Shown here: one piece after another, positions 5,233 to 11,648 of the stretch | Layout: each line of letters opens with the position of its first letter | Position numbering within the stretch: the first letter of the stretch is position 1 | Assembly: GCA_051877215.1 (NCBI GenBank) | Contig: JBJEIR010000063.1 | Span: 1 to 17,740 of the forward strand | DNA: 17,740 nt | Direction: 5' to 3' | Source of the DNA: RGIG1959 sp051877215 | Lineage (GTDB): Bacteria; Bacillota; Clostridia; Oscillospirales; Acutalibacteraceae | Notes under the pieces: model-generated | Seen by the model: only the letters and a program-made list of their open reading frames with translations | Databases searched by the model: none | Told to the model about the DNA's origin: nothing | Position numbers and translations under genes: made by a program

Positions 5233-5472
5233 TTACAACAGCGTATACAAAAGCGGCGCATCGTTTTTGGCGACGGTTTCCTGCACAGACACCACCCGAA
5301 CGCGTATTTCGCGCGCGCCCAGTGTCAAAGCCAGCTCATCCCCCGGCTTCACATCATATGATGCACGCGCCGGTTTGCCGTTTACCGACACACGCCCCGC
5401 GTCACACGCTTCGTTGGCGACCGTACGGCGCTTTATCAAACGCGAGACCTTCAGATATTTATCCAAGCGCAT
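5233..5472 (-). CDS. rqcP: S4-domain RNA-binding protein RqcP (YabO)
   Basis: The product is 79 aa, the usual size. The S4 fold signature covers nearly the whole protein: MRLDKYLKVSRLIKRRTVA at the start, then GRVSVNGKPA and the DVKPGDEL segment. In Bacillus, RqcP (YabO) works with RqcH and tRNA-Ala on obstructed 50S subunits to add C-terminal alanine tails to stalled nascent chains. The order mazG - hup - rqcP matches the conserved neighbourhood in Bacillus and Clostridia. The start at 5472 has AAAGGAGC 7-8 nt upstream. It has its own promoter (5506-5534) after the hup terminator. In many relatives yabP/yabQ and divIC follow; here a YlmC/YmxH-family gene follows instead. Confidence 0.93.
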   Translation of the reverse strand: MRLDKYLKVSRLIKRRTVANEACDAGRVSVNGKPARASYDVKPGDELALTLGAREIRVRVVSVQETVAKNDAPLLYTLL

Positions 5473-5505
5473 ACGACTGCTCCTTTCCTTGCTTTGAATG
5501 CTTTT

Positions 5506-5534
5506 ATTATACCCGCGCAGGCATCAAAAAGCAA
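5506..5534 (-). promoter_or_regulatory. Sigma-A type promoter for rqcP
   Basis: On the minus strand TTGCTT (5534-5529) and a consensus TATAAT (5511-5506) are 17 nt apart, giving a leader of about 27 nt before the rqcP start. Confidence 0.8.
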
Positions 5535-5561
5535 CCGCCTTCCGCTTGCCGCAGAAAACAG

Positions 5562-5589
5562 GCGCGCCGTTCTGTGCCGGGCGGCGCGC
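5562..5589 (+). other. GC-rich hairpin between hup and rqcP
   Basis: GCGCGCCG (5562-5569) and CGGCGCGC (5582-5589) form an 8-bp stem, followed on the plus strand by TTTTT. No plus-strand gene is present, so it may be a second, weak barrier between the hup terminator and the rqcP promoter. Confidence 0.4.
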
Positions 5590-5625
5590 TTTTTATCCGG
5601 CAAACGCCGTTTTTTCAGGCAACAA

Positions 5626-5657
5626 AAAAGATCGTCCGCACAAACGGACGATCTTTT
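5626..5657 (-). terminator. Terminator of mazG-hup
   Basis: AAAAGATCGTCCG (5626-5638) pairs perfectly with CGGACGATCTTTT (5645-5657) around a 6-nt loop. On the minus strand the T-run continues as TTTTTTGTT. It starts about 17 nt after the hup stop. Confidence 0.9.
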
Positions 5658-5674
5658 CAGGTTACGACATAAAC

Positions 5675-5950
5675 TTATTTCGCGACGGCGTCTTTGAACG
5701 CCTTGCCCGCCTTGAAAACAGGCTGCTTGGAAGCAGGGATCTGAATGGTTTCCTTTGTGCGGGGATTCAGACCGGTACGGGCACTGCGCTCACGCACTTC
5801 AAATGTGCCGAAGCCGACCAACTGAACCTTATCGCCGTTCGACAGCGCCTCAACCACCGCCTCAAAAACAGCAGCAACCGCTTTGTCAGCGTCTTTCTTG
5901 GTGAGACCGGTCTTGCCGGCCACAGCCGCAGTCAGTTCTACTTTGTTCAT
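5675..5950 (-). CDS. hup: HU-family nucleoid DNA-binding protein
   Basis: The product is 91 aa, standard HU length. HU dimers bend and compact DNA without sequence specificity. The N-terminal helices (MNKVELTAAVAGKTGLTKKDADKAV) lead to the GFGTFEVRERSARTGLNPRT segment. That segment includes the DNA-contacting arm and the RxGxNPxT motif, followed by IPASKQPVFKAGKAFKDAV. The start at 5950 is preceded by GGAGGT 9 nt upstream. It follows mazG by 56 nt on the same strand and a strong terminator comes next, so mazG and hup may share a transcript, although hup is usually expressed far more strongly. The hup-rqcP pairing is conserved in Bacillus (hbs-yabO). Confidence 0.97.
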   Translation of the reverse strand: MNKVELTAAVAGKTGLTKKDADKAVAAVFEAVVEALSNGDKVQLVGFGTFEVRERSARTGLNPRTKETIQIPASKQPVFKAGKAFKDAVAK

Positions 5951-6006
5951 TGCTCATATACCTCCATAACAGTATTTTTTATATCCACGCGCAATCGCGT
6001 TTGATA

Positions 6007-6822
6007 TCATTGCGGTGCGTCGGACAACAGGTGCTTTGCTTTTGTCCACAGCTCATCGAGCGTCTGCAGCGATGCAGACGACAACTCAATGCCGTCTTGC
6101 CGCGCCAGCTCCTCGACTTTTGAGAAACGGCGGATAAATTTATCGGTGGCGGCATTCAGCGCCAGCTCCGCATCCGTTTTGACAAAGCGGGAAACATTCA
6201 CCGCCGAAAACAGCACATCGCCGAGTTCCTCTTCAACAGAGGCGGGATCTCCCGACGCCATCGCCTTTCGCAGCTCCTCTGTCTCCCCGAGAAGCGCGTC
6301 AAACGCTCCGTCTGCCGAGGACCAGTCAAAGCCGACGCGTTTTGCACGCCCCTGTACCTTGGCGGCGCGCATCAGCGCGGGCAGGGTGCGCGGCACATGG
6401 CGCAAAAGATCGCTTTGGTCGGCATTCCCGTGGGTCTCCCGTTTGACGGCGTCCCAGGTTTTGAGCACCTGATCGGCACTGTCCGCCTGTGCGTTCCCGA
6501 AAACATGCGGATGACGGACGATCAGCTTTTTGCAAATCCCGTCCACCACATCGTCATAGGAAAAGCGAGACTCTTCTTCGGCGATCTGCGCATGAAAAAC
6601 GACCTGCAGCAGCACATCGCCCAGTTCTTCGCAAAGCCCGGCATCGTCCCCGTTATCGATCGCCTCGATTGCCTCGTGTGTCTCCTCGATAAAATCGGTG
6701 CGGATAGACGCATGCGTCTGTTCGCGGTCCCACGGGCATCCGTCAGGCGAGCGGAGCGCCCGCATGATCCATCGCAGGTCCTCCGTTGTATACCGTTCCT
6801 TTTGTTCGAGCTTTATCGGCAT
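6007..6822 (-). CDS. mazG: Nucleoside triphosphate pyrophosphohydrolase MazG
   Basis: The product is 271 aa, close to the two-domain E. coli-type MazG. It hydrolyses NTPs or dNTPs to monophosphate and pyrophosphate, a house-cleaning role. The N-terminal domain carries the metal-binding helices with EETHE (46-50) and EELGD (65-69), plus GCPWDREQTH at about 28-37. A second, more degenerate MazG domain has EEELGDVLFSAVN near residue 200. The Bacillus orthologue YabN has an N-terminal methyltransferase-like fusion that is absent here. The ribosome binding site (GAAGGGCG) is weaker than its neighbours'. It has a promoter at 6876-6904, and hup follows. Confidence 0.95.
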   Translation of the reverse strand: MPIKLEQKERYTTEDLRWIMRALRSPDGCPWDREQTHASIRTDFIEETHEAIEAIDNGDDAGLCEELGDVLLQVVFHAQIAEEESRFSYDDVVDGICKKLIVRHPHVFGNAQADSADQVLKTWDAVKRETHGNADQSDLLRHVPRTLPALMRAAKVQGRAKRVGFDWSSADGAFDALLGETEELRKAMASGDPASVEEELGDVLFSAVNVSRFVKTDAELALNAATDKFIRRFSKVEELARQDGIELSSASLQTLDELWTKAKHLLSDAPQ

Positions 6823-6875
6823 GGTGCATCGCCCTTCGCCGCCGATGCCGATCAGACAGCAACAGCGTTTTCTAC

Positions 6876-6904
6876 AGTTTACCCTATTTTTCTATAAAAT
6901 GCAA
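6876..6904 (-). promoter_or_regulatory. Sigma-A type promoter for mazG(-hup)
   Basis: On the minus strand TTGCAT (6904-6899) and TAAACT (6881-6876) are 17 nt apart. The region up to the neighbouring gene at 6953 is AT-rich, with no clear terminator stem. Confidence 0.75.
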
Positions 6905-6952
6905 TAGGATTGTTTTACTTTTCTTTTATATATCTTTATAAAAAGCGCCCGA

Positions 6953-7309
6953 TCACAGCTTTTCTCCGCATTTTTTGCAGAAAAGCGCATCCTCCTCGTT
7001 GATCGCGCCGCACGATTTGCAGCGCACGGCATGGCTGTAGTCATACAGCTTGTTTTGCAGCTCTTCGATGCGCGCCTGCTGCTGTGCGACCGACTCATAG
7101 GCGTCCTTTTTGAGCTCGGAGATATCCTCTCCGGAGGTTTCCGCATCGTACACCAGGCGGCCGATCCCCTCATAGGTCGCAGCAAGCTGCTTCTCAAGAG
7201 AGCTGATCTCCATGCGTATCTTTGTCTTATCCAGTAACTCCGTGGTCTTCTTTCCCGCCGCATCTGCGACCTCGCGTGCCTTACCGAGCAATTCATCAAT
7301 CGTTGGCAT
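6953..7309 (-). CDS. Coiled-coil protein with C-terminal zinc ribbon
   Basis: The product is 118 aa. Residues 1-90 are highly charged and predicted helical, with a heptad-like pattern around RMEISSLEKQLAATYEGIGRLV and QQQARIEELQNKLYD. The C-terminus is a zinc ribbon: C97-x2-C100 and C111-x2-C114 in CKSCGAINEEDALFCKKCG. No membrane segment or signal peptide is visible, so it is probably cytoplasmic. The same ribbon type occurs, at the other end of the protein, in the gene at 289-825. I do not recognise a function. It is monocistronic, with a good promoter at 7365-7393 and AAAGGATG before the start at 7309. The charged helix plus ribbon suggests an adaptor or oligomerising role, which is inference. 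Confidence 0.85.
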   Translation of the reverse strand: MPTIDELLGKAREVADAAGKKTTELLDKTKIRMEISSLEKQLAATYEGIGRLVYDAETSGEDISELKKDAYESVAQQQARIEELQNKLYDYSHAVRCKSCGAINEEDALFCKKCGEKL

Positions 7310-7364
7310 GAAGACTCATCCTTTCATTTGTCTTTGCAAACAAATTCATAATTTATTTATTATC

Positions 7365-7393
7365 AGTATACTTCATATTTTCGAATTTGGCAA
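7365..7393 (-). promoter_or_regulatory. Sigma-A type promoter for the coiled-coil zinc-ribbon gene
   Basis: On the minus strand TTGCCA (7393-7388) and TATACT (7370-7365) are 17 nt apart. The leader is about 50 nt. Confidence 0.82.
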
Positions 7394-7406
7394 GTGGTAT
7401 CCGGGG

Positions 7407-7420
7407 AAAAAGCGCTTTTT
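7407..7420 (-). terminator. Possible weak terminator after the kinase gene
   Basis: AAAAAGC and GCTTTTT (7407-7413, 7414-7420) form a perfect 14-bp palindrome just after the kinase stop at 7431. The stem is short and A/T-rich, so termination is uncertain. Confidence 0.3.
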
Positions 7421-7430
7421 AAAGGGGTTT

Positions 7431-8390
7431 CTATCCCAAAAATTCGCGCAAAACGCTGTTTTTCGGTACAAATTGCTCCGACAGCGGGACAAAAGACGAC
7501 AGTGCCTCCTCCAGCCGCCGTGCCGTATCCCGGTAGGGACCGTCCGAAAGCTCGTAAAGTCTCGGGAGAAGCTGCGGAGCAAGCACACACGGCTCATATC
7601 CGATGGTGGTATCCACCACAATATCCGCCGTATCGCTGTACGGAAAAATATAGGCTTCGTCTCCGCGCATCACCTGCTGCCACATATGAAGCGTATTGTG
7701 AAAAGAGCTTGACCGAAAGCGCTCATCGCGCAAGAGCCGTCTGGCAAGGCGAATATCCCGACGGGAGAGCACGACCCGACCGTCCTGCACAAAACGGCTG
7801 CAGGTGTTGACAAACACCCTCACCACGCACTCCCCTTGGGTTTCGAGGGCAGTATACAAGGACGGGTCAAAGGCATGTATCCCCTCAAAAATAACCGCCG
7901 CGTCGTCGGACAGAATCAGCTCCTGACGTTGCGGCTTCGGGCGCCCGACAGAAAAATCGTATTCCGGCAAAAACGCGCGTCCGTCCTCCATCAGCCGTGC
8001 CATACACTCGCGCAGCAGCGGCAGATCCAGCGCCTCGGGCGACTCATAATCAAAGCTGCCGTCCGCAAGACGCGGAGCCTGTCCCAGCCCGCGGTAAAAA
8101 TTATCGAGTGAAACGGTGTGCGCCTCGATCCCCTCGTCGCGCAGGCAGCGGGCAATTTTGCCGGCGGTCGTGGTTTTGCCGACGGACGACGGCCCGCACT
8201 GCATGATCAGGCGTCGGCCGCTGCCGCGCAAAGCGATCTGCCGCGCCGCCGATGCGACGCCTTGTTCGTAAGCGGACTCCTCCTCCCGGATAAACGCCGC
8301 GGCGTCCGTTTGAACCCGTCTGTTGATTGCGCCGATCTCGCGCACCCGCTGTGTATCCGAGGTTTTATTCCTTTCGGTTTTCCCGTTCAT
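7431..8390 (-). CDS. P-loop nucleoside kinase (uridine kinase/phosphoribulokinase family)
   Basis: The product is 319 aa. A Walker A loop GPSSVGKT is at residues 66-73, after an N-terminal helical stretch. SLDNFYRG follows at about 94-101, the substrate-site region of uridine kinase-like enzymes, then a Walker B-like AAVIFEGIHAFD near 155-170 and a lid rich in Arg (SRRDIRLARRLLRD). These are hallmarks of the uridine kinase/PRK family, which phosphorylates nucleosides or related sugars with ATP. Many Clostridia carry a longer form of about 550 aa with an N-terminal TGS and tRNA-synthetase-like portion; here only the kinase part is present. Substrate is not determined. The start at 8390 overlaps the hemZ 3' end by 26 nt and its ribosome binding site (AGGTGGTG) lies within hemZ, suggesting translational coupling. 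Confidence 0.8.
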   Translation of the reverse strand: MNGKTERNKTSDTQRVREIGAINRRVQTDAAAFIREEESAYEQGVASAARQIALRGSGRRLIMQCGPSSVGKTTTAGKIARCLRDEGIEAHTVSLDNFYRGLGQAPRLADGSFDYESPEALDLPLLRECMARLMEDGRAFLPEYDFSVGRPKPQRQELILSDDAAVIFEGIHAFDPSLYTALETQGECVVRVFVNTCSRFVQDGRVVLSRRDIRLARRLLRDERFRSSSFHNTLHMWQQVMRGDEAYIFPYSDTADIVVDTTIGYEPCVLAPQLLPRLYELSDGPYRDTARRLEEALSSFVPLSEQFVPKNSVLREFLG

Positions 8391-9852
8391 AAAATGTCAC
8401 CACCTGCTGTTTCCGTTTCAGCATTTCCTCAAAGCGGTCGATATATTCATACGGAAATTTATAATTGAATATACGCTCCAGCCGCTCGCTGCGCGGACTT
8501 TTTAATTTGGTAACGGCGCCCGCTCCGCAGCCGATCACCGTGTGCGTCTCATCCATCATATAAACATTATAAAGCCCGTCATACCCTGCTTTTGCCCAGC
8601 CGGTGTTCTCCTGATTGCCGACACAGCGGCTCTGACGGTAGAGATAATAGGAATGATAGCCCGCTTTTTGCAGGCGATCGCCCGCCGACGCGACCATCAA
8701 AGGGGTGTCGCCGCCCGCATCGTACGCATCGCCGCGCATGACCAAATGCGACGCCCGCTTCATAGACAGCGTATGTACCGTGACGCTTTCGGGTGACAGC
8801 GCCAGTATACCGTCGAGCGTACCGCAAAAGCCCTGCATATCGTCTCCCGGCAGTCCCGCGATCAGATCGGTGTTGATATGCCGAAATCCCATCTGCCGTG
8901 CCAGAGAAAAGGCCTCGTAAAACTGTGCCGCCGAATGGCGGCGACCGATTTTTTCCAGAACCTCGTCGCGCAGCGTCTGCGGATTGATGCTCAGCCGAGT
9001 CGCTCCGAGCGCCTCAATCACGCGCAGCTTATCCGGCGTGACGGTATCGGGGCGCCCCGCTTCCACGGTGTATTCCCGCACGGAAGAGAGGTCAAACGCA
9101 TTTGCGATTGCCGTCATCACCGTTTCAAGCTGCTGTGCGCAGAGCGTCGTCGGCGTGCCTCCGCCGATATAAATCGTCTCTGTGCGAAGCCCGAGACGGC
9201 GCACAAGCTCTCCCGTCGCCGCGATTTCCTCCGCCAGCAGCCGTACATAAGCAGGAATCAAGTGCCGCGAGCGTTCGGTCGTCTGAGACACAAACGAACA
9301 ATAGGAGCAGCGGCTCGGGCAAAAGGGCACCGACACATACACGCTGCATGAATCGGGGCGGGACAGCGCCAGCACCGTATTTTCCGCGTGCAGCGTACGG
9401 TGCGCAAGCGCCGTTTTCGCCGGGCTGCAAAGCAGCTGCTCGGAAAAATACCGACAGGCCTCCTCCTCGCCGCACACCGCGGCAAGCCGCCTGAGCAGCT
9501 TTACCGGCCGCACACCGGTGATCATTCCCCACGGCTGTGTGCAGTCAAACAGGCGGCACAACAATTGATAAAGAAGGCGCGCAAGGGCAAGCTCCTGCGG
9601 TGTTCCCCACAAAGAAGCAAGGGAATCGTCCGCCTCCACCGGCGCTTGCAGCACTTCGTCAAAAGCACCTCGGCACACGCGGCAGCGCGCAAGCAGGGTG
9701 CCGCTTTGCGCCGAGATCTCGGCGATCACGCCCAGCGTCTGCCGATCGGACGACAGCTCGCTTGCCTGCTTGATCGGTTCGTTGGGCAGAAACAAGCGAC
9801 AAATATTTTCCAGTTCATAGCGGCAGTCGCAGCCGCGCAAAATGAGCAGCAT
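8365..9852 (-). CDS. hemZ: HemZ-type radical SAM protein (coproporphyrinogen III dehydrogenase-like)
   Basis: The product is 495 aa, close to Bacillus HemZ (about 500 aa). It has an N-terminal HemZ-specific region of about 170 residues, then a radical SAM core. The iron-sulfur cysteines are in CPSRCSYC (C178, C182, C185), and the SAM-binding glycines are in YIGGGTPTTL (228-237). TVEAGRPDT, LSINPQTL and HINTDLIAGLPGDD follow, all typical of the HemN/HemW/HemZ group. The residue two after the last cysteine is Phe, not the fourth Cys seen in HemN, so classical coproporphyrinogen oxidation is not assured. No other haem genes are nearby. The start at 9852 has AGGGAGAG upstream with a longish spacing. 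It overlaps the downstream kinase by 26 nt. Confidence 0.88.
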   Translation of the reverse strand: MLLILRGCDCRYELENICRLFLPNEPIKQASELSSDRQTLGVIAEISAQSGTLLARCRVCRGAFDEVLQAPVEADDSLASLWGTPQELALARLLYQLLCRLFDCTQPWGMITGVRPVKLLRRLAAVCGEEEACRYFSEQLLCSPAKTALAHRTLHAENTVLALSRPDSCSVYVSVPFCPSRCSYCSFVSQTTERSRHLIPAYVRLLAEEIAATGELVRRLGLRTETIYIGGGTPTTLCAQQLETVMTAIANAFDLSSVREYTVEAGRPDTVTPDKLRVIEALGATRLSINPQTLRDEVLEKIGRRHSAAQFYEAFSLARQMGFRHINTDLIAGLPGDDMQGFCGTLDGILALSPESVTVHTLSMKRASHLVMRGDAYDAGGDTPLMVASAGDRLQKAGYHSYYLYRQSRCVGNQENTGWAKAGYDGLYNVYMMDETHTVIGCGAGAVTKLKSPRSERLERIFNYKFPYEYIDRFEEMLKRKQQVVTFYERENRKE

Positions 9853-9894
9853 GGCAAAACGCTCTCCCTTTTTTCAGATACCTTCCCGTCATAC

Positions 9895-9942
9895 AGCCGA
9901 AGAGGTATGAAATCGTCATATTGTCTTCGACTCTCTTCGGCT
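9895..9942 (-). other. Inverted repeat in the hemZ leader
   Basis: AGCCGAAGAG (9895-9904) and CTCTTCGGCT (9933-9942) are perfect 10-bp inverse complements with a 28-nt loop. It lies about 40 nt upstream of the hemZ start. It could be leader structure or a protein-binding site; it is not a classical terminator. Confidence 0.45.
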
Positions 9943-9950
9943 ATAAATCA

Positions 9951-9984
9951 ATCGGCGGAACCGCCGTATGCCGATTCCGCCGAT
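9951..9984 (-). terminator. Likely terminator after the MBL hydrolase gene
   Basis: ATCGGCGGAA (9951-9960) pairs with TTCCGCCGAT (9975-9984), with CGGCAT..GCGG complementarity inside. On the minus strand TGATTTATAG follows, a short imperfect U-tract. It probably ends or attenuates the recJ-to-MBL operon. Confidence 0.5.
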
Positions 9985-10009
9985 CGCTTTGTGTGGTTGC
10001 CTTGAAACA

Positions 10010-10027
10010 CGGCACGGTCGCGTGCCG
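10010..10027 (-). other. Small GC hairpin just after the MBL hydrolase stop
   Basis: CGGCACG (10010-10016) and CGTGCCG (10021-10027) form a 7-bp stem with a 4-nt loop. It begins 6 nt after the stop at 10034 and is followed on the minus strand by TGTTTC. It is either a weak terminator or a 3'-end stabiliser. Confidence 0.4.
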
Positions 10028-10033
10028 ATCTTA

Positions 10034-10648
10034 TCAAAAGCAATAGGGGTTATACTGCCGCTCATGAGACAAGGTCGTCTCCTCGCCGTGTCCGGGCAAT
10101 ACGCGGCAATCCCCTTCGAGCGCCAGCAAGCGGTGAAGCGAATCGGACAGCTCCCTGCCGCTGCCGCCGGGAAAATCCGTACGCCCGACACTCTCACAAA
10201 AAAGCGTATCCCCCGAAAACAGCGTATCCCCACAGCGGTAACAGCAGCTCCCCTTTGTGTGTCCGGGCGTATGCAGCACGGAAAAGACAAGCTGTCCGAC
10301 ACGCACGGTATCCCCCTGTGAAAGCGTATGCGCGCCGTTTATGGGCAACAGCGGCGCGCCGAAGGTCGCGGACAAATTCAGCGTGTTGTCCCGCAAAGCG
10401 GGCTCATCCGCTTCATGGATATACAGCGGTACATTTGAATCGGCCAGCAGCTCTCCCACCACGCCGATGTGATCAAAATGCGCGTGGGTGAGCAGCACCG
10501 CCCTGACGGTCAAGGCGTACCGACGGCACGCCGCCGCGATGCGGTCATACTGCGCACCGGGGTCAATCACCGCCGTGTTTCCGTCTTCGTCCGCCGCCAA
10601 ATAGCAATTCTCCGCAAGCGAGCCGACCGTCACCTGATACACCTTCAT
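10034..10648 (-). CDS. Metallo-beta-lactamase-fold hydrolase (glyoxalase II-like)
   Basis: The product is 204 aa. The metal ligands are all visible: THAHFDH at 54-60, H130 in HTPGHTKG, D147 in FSGDTLF and H187 in LPGHGEET. The pattern FSGDTLFCESVGRTDFPGG fits the YcbL/glyoxalase II-like branch of hydroxyacyl-thioester hydrolases. The exact substrate is not determined. The start at 10648 overlaps the dtd stop by four bases (ATGA), so the two are translationally coupled. An MBL hydrolase after dtd is a frequent arrangement in Clostridia, by general recall. Confidence 0.9.
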   Translation of the reverse strand: MKVYQVTVGSLAENCYLAADEDGNTAVIDPGAQYDRIAAACRRYALTVRAVLLTHAHFDHIGVVGELLADSNVPLYIHEADEPALRDNTLNLSATFGAPLLPINGAHTLSQGDTVRVGQLVFSVLHTPGHTKGSCCYRCGDTLFSGDTLFCESVGRTDFPGGSGRELSDSLHRLLALEGDCRVLPGHGEETTLSHERQYNPYCF

Positions 10649-11124
10649 ATACCCGCTTCCCCCCTGCGCGGGGCGGTCAGCCGCGCGCTGTCGACAAGGA
10701 GCGTCACCGGTCCGTCCGCCGCCATATCAATGCGCATATCCGCGCCGAATTCGCCCGTTTCCACGCGGCCGACGCCGTTTTCACGCAAAGCCTCGACAAA
10801 GCCTTCATACAGCCTCTTCGCCTCGGGCGGTTTTGCCGCGTCGGTAAAATCCGGGCGGCGTCCTCTACGGCAATCGCCGTAAAGCGTAAAATTGGAAACG
10901 ACAAGCGCGTCGCCGCCGATATCGGTCAGCGACAAATTCATCCGCCCGTTTTCATCCTCAAAAACCCGCAGCTCCGCCGATTTTTTGGCACAAAGGCACG
11001 CGTCGCTCTTCGTATCCCCTTCACCGACGCCGCACAGCAGCAGCGCGCCGCGGCCGATTTCCCCGACGGTACGCCCCGCAACGGTCACGCGGGCGTTGTA
11101 CACCCGTTGAAACACCACACGCAC
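10645..11124 (-). CDS. dtd: D-aminoacyl-tRNA deacylase
   Basis: The product is 159 aa; the family is usually about 145-150. Dtd hydrolyses D-aminoacyl-tRNAs (and Gly-tRNA-Ala), keeping D-amino acids out of proteins. The start MRVVFQRVYNARVTV is typical. The active-site motif reads SNFTLYGDCRRGRRPDF (77-93), where most members have SQFTL, so one position differs (Asn for Gln). The Gly-cisPro motif appears as DGPVTLLVDS (137-146). A tail of about ten residues (ARLTAPRRGEAGI) extends past the usual end. It lies 4 nt after the lipoprotein gene and overlaps the MBL gene. rel followed by dtd is a conserved order in Firmicutes. Confidence 0.95.
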   Translation of the reverse strand: MRVVFQRVYNARVTVAGRTVGEIGRGALLLCGVGEGDTKSDACLCAKKSAELRVFEDENGRMNLSLTDIGGDALVVSNFTLYGDCRRGRRPDFTDAAKPPEAKRLYEGFVEALRENGVGRVETGEFGADMRIDMAADGPVTLLVDSARLTAPRRGEAGI

Positions 11125-11128
11125 GGGC

Positions 11129-11569
11129 TCACTCTCCCCGATTCTCGGCGAGCATGACCTTGCGCCAGAACTCCGTCACGCTTCCCGTGCGGATATCGAC
11201 GGAAAATTCTCCTCTTGACAGAACCGCCGACTCAAGCGTTTCGCCGTTTCGTTTGACAGTCAGCGTATAGGTCATGCCGTATTCGTCGGTAACATCAAAC
11301 ACGGCGTTGGCATCGTCTATATCGGTATGCGTATAGGGCGAGACATCCGACCATTTCAGATTTAAGCCGGAGCCGGATTTGATGAGCACATCGTGAATGG
11401 TCATCTGCCCTTTCGGGATTGCAATGGTCGAGCGCGTCGTCGTGTTTTCGTCCACCGGCGTCACAACCGCACTCGGCGAATTGCTGCAGCCTGCAAACAC
11501 CGCCGCCGCACATAAAACCGCCGCCAAAACAGCCATCGTCCGTGCAAAAAGAGAATGCGTATATTTCAT
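11129..11569 (-). CDS. Small lipoprotein of unknown function
   Basis: The product is 146 aa. The N-terminus is a lipoprotein signal: basic start, hydrophobic stretch AVLAAVLCAAAVFA, then the lipobox FAGC with Cys27 as the expected lipidated residue. A Ser/Thr-rich linker follows. The mature part (about 50-146) has mixed beta-like character, e.g. GMTYTLTVKRNGETLESAVLSRGEFSVDIRTGSV split by turns, and ends in charged residues. I recognise no family. It sits between rel and dtd (79 nt after rel, 4 nt before dtd) and shares their strand, so it is likely cotranscribed with cytoplasmic genes although it acts outside the membrane. AAAGGAGAG precedes the start at 11569. Confidence 0.82.
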   Translation of the reverse strand: MKYTHSLFARTMAVLAAVLCAAAVFAGCSNSPSAVVTPVDENTTTRSTIAIPKGQMTIHDVLIKSGSGLNLKWSDVSPYTHTDIDDANAVFDVTDEYGMTYTLTVKRNGETLESAVLSRGEFSVDIRTGSVTEFWRKVMLAENRGE

Positions 11570-11648
11570 GGGTCAGCTCTCCTTTGAATGAAAAATATCG
11601 ACAGATCTGTCACAGATCCGTTGTTCATAGTATGAGTACCTGTTTTTT

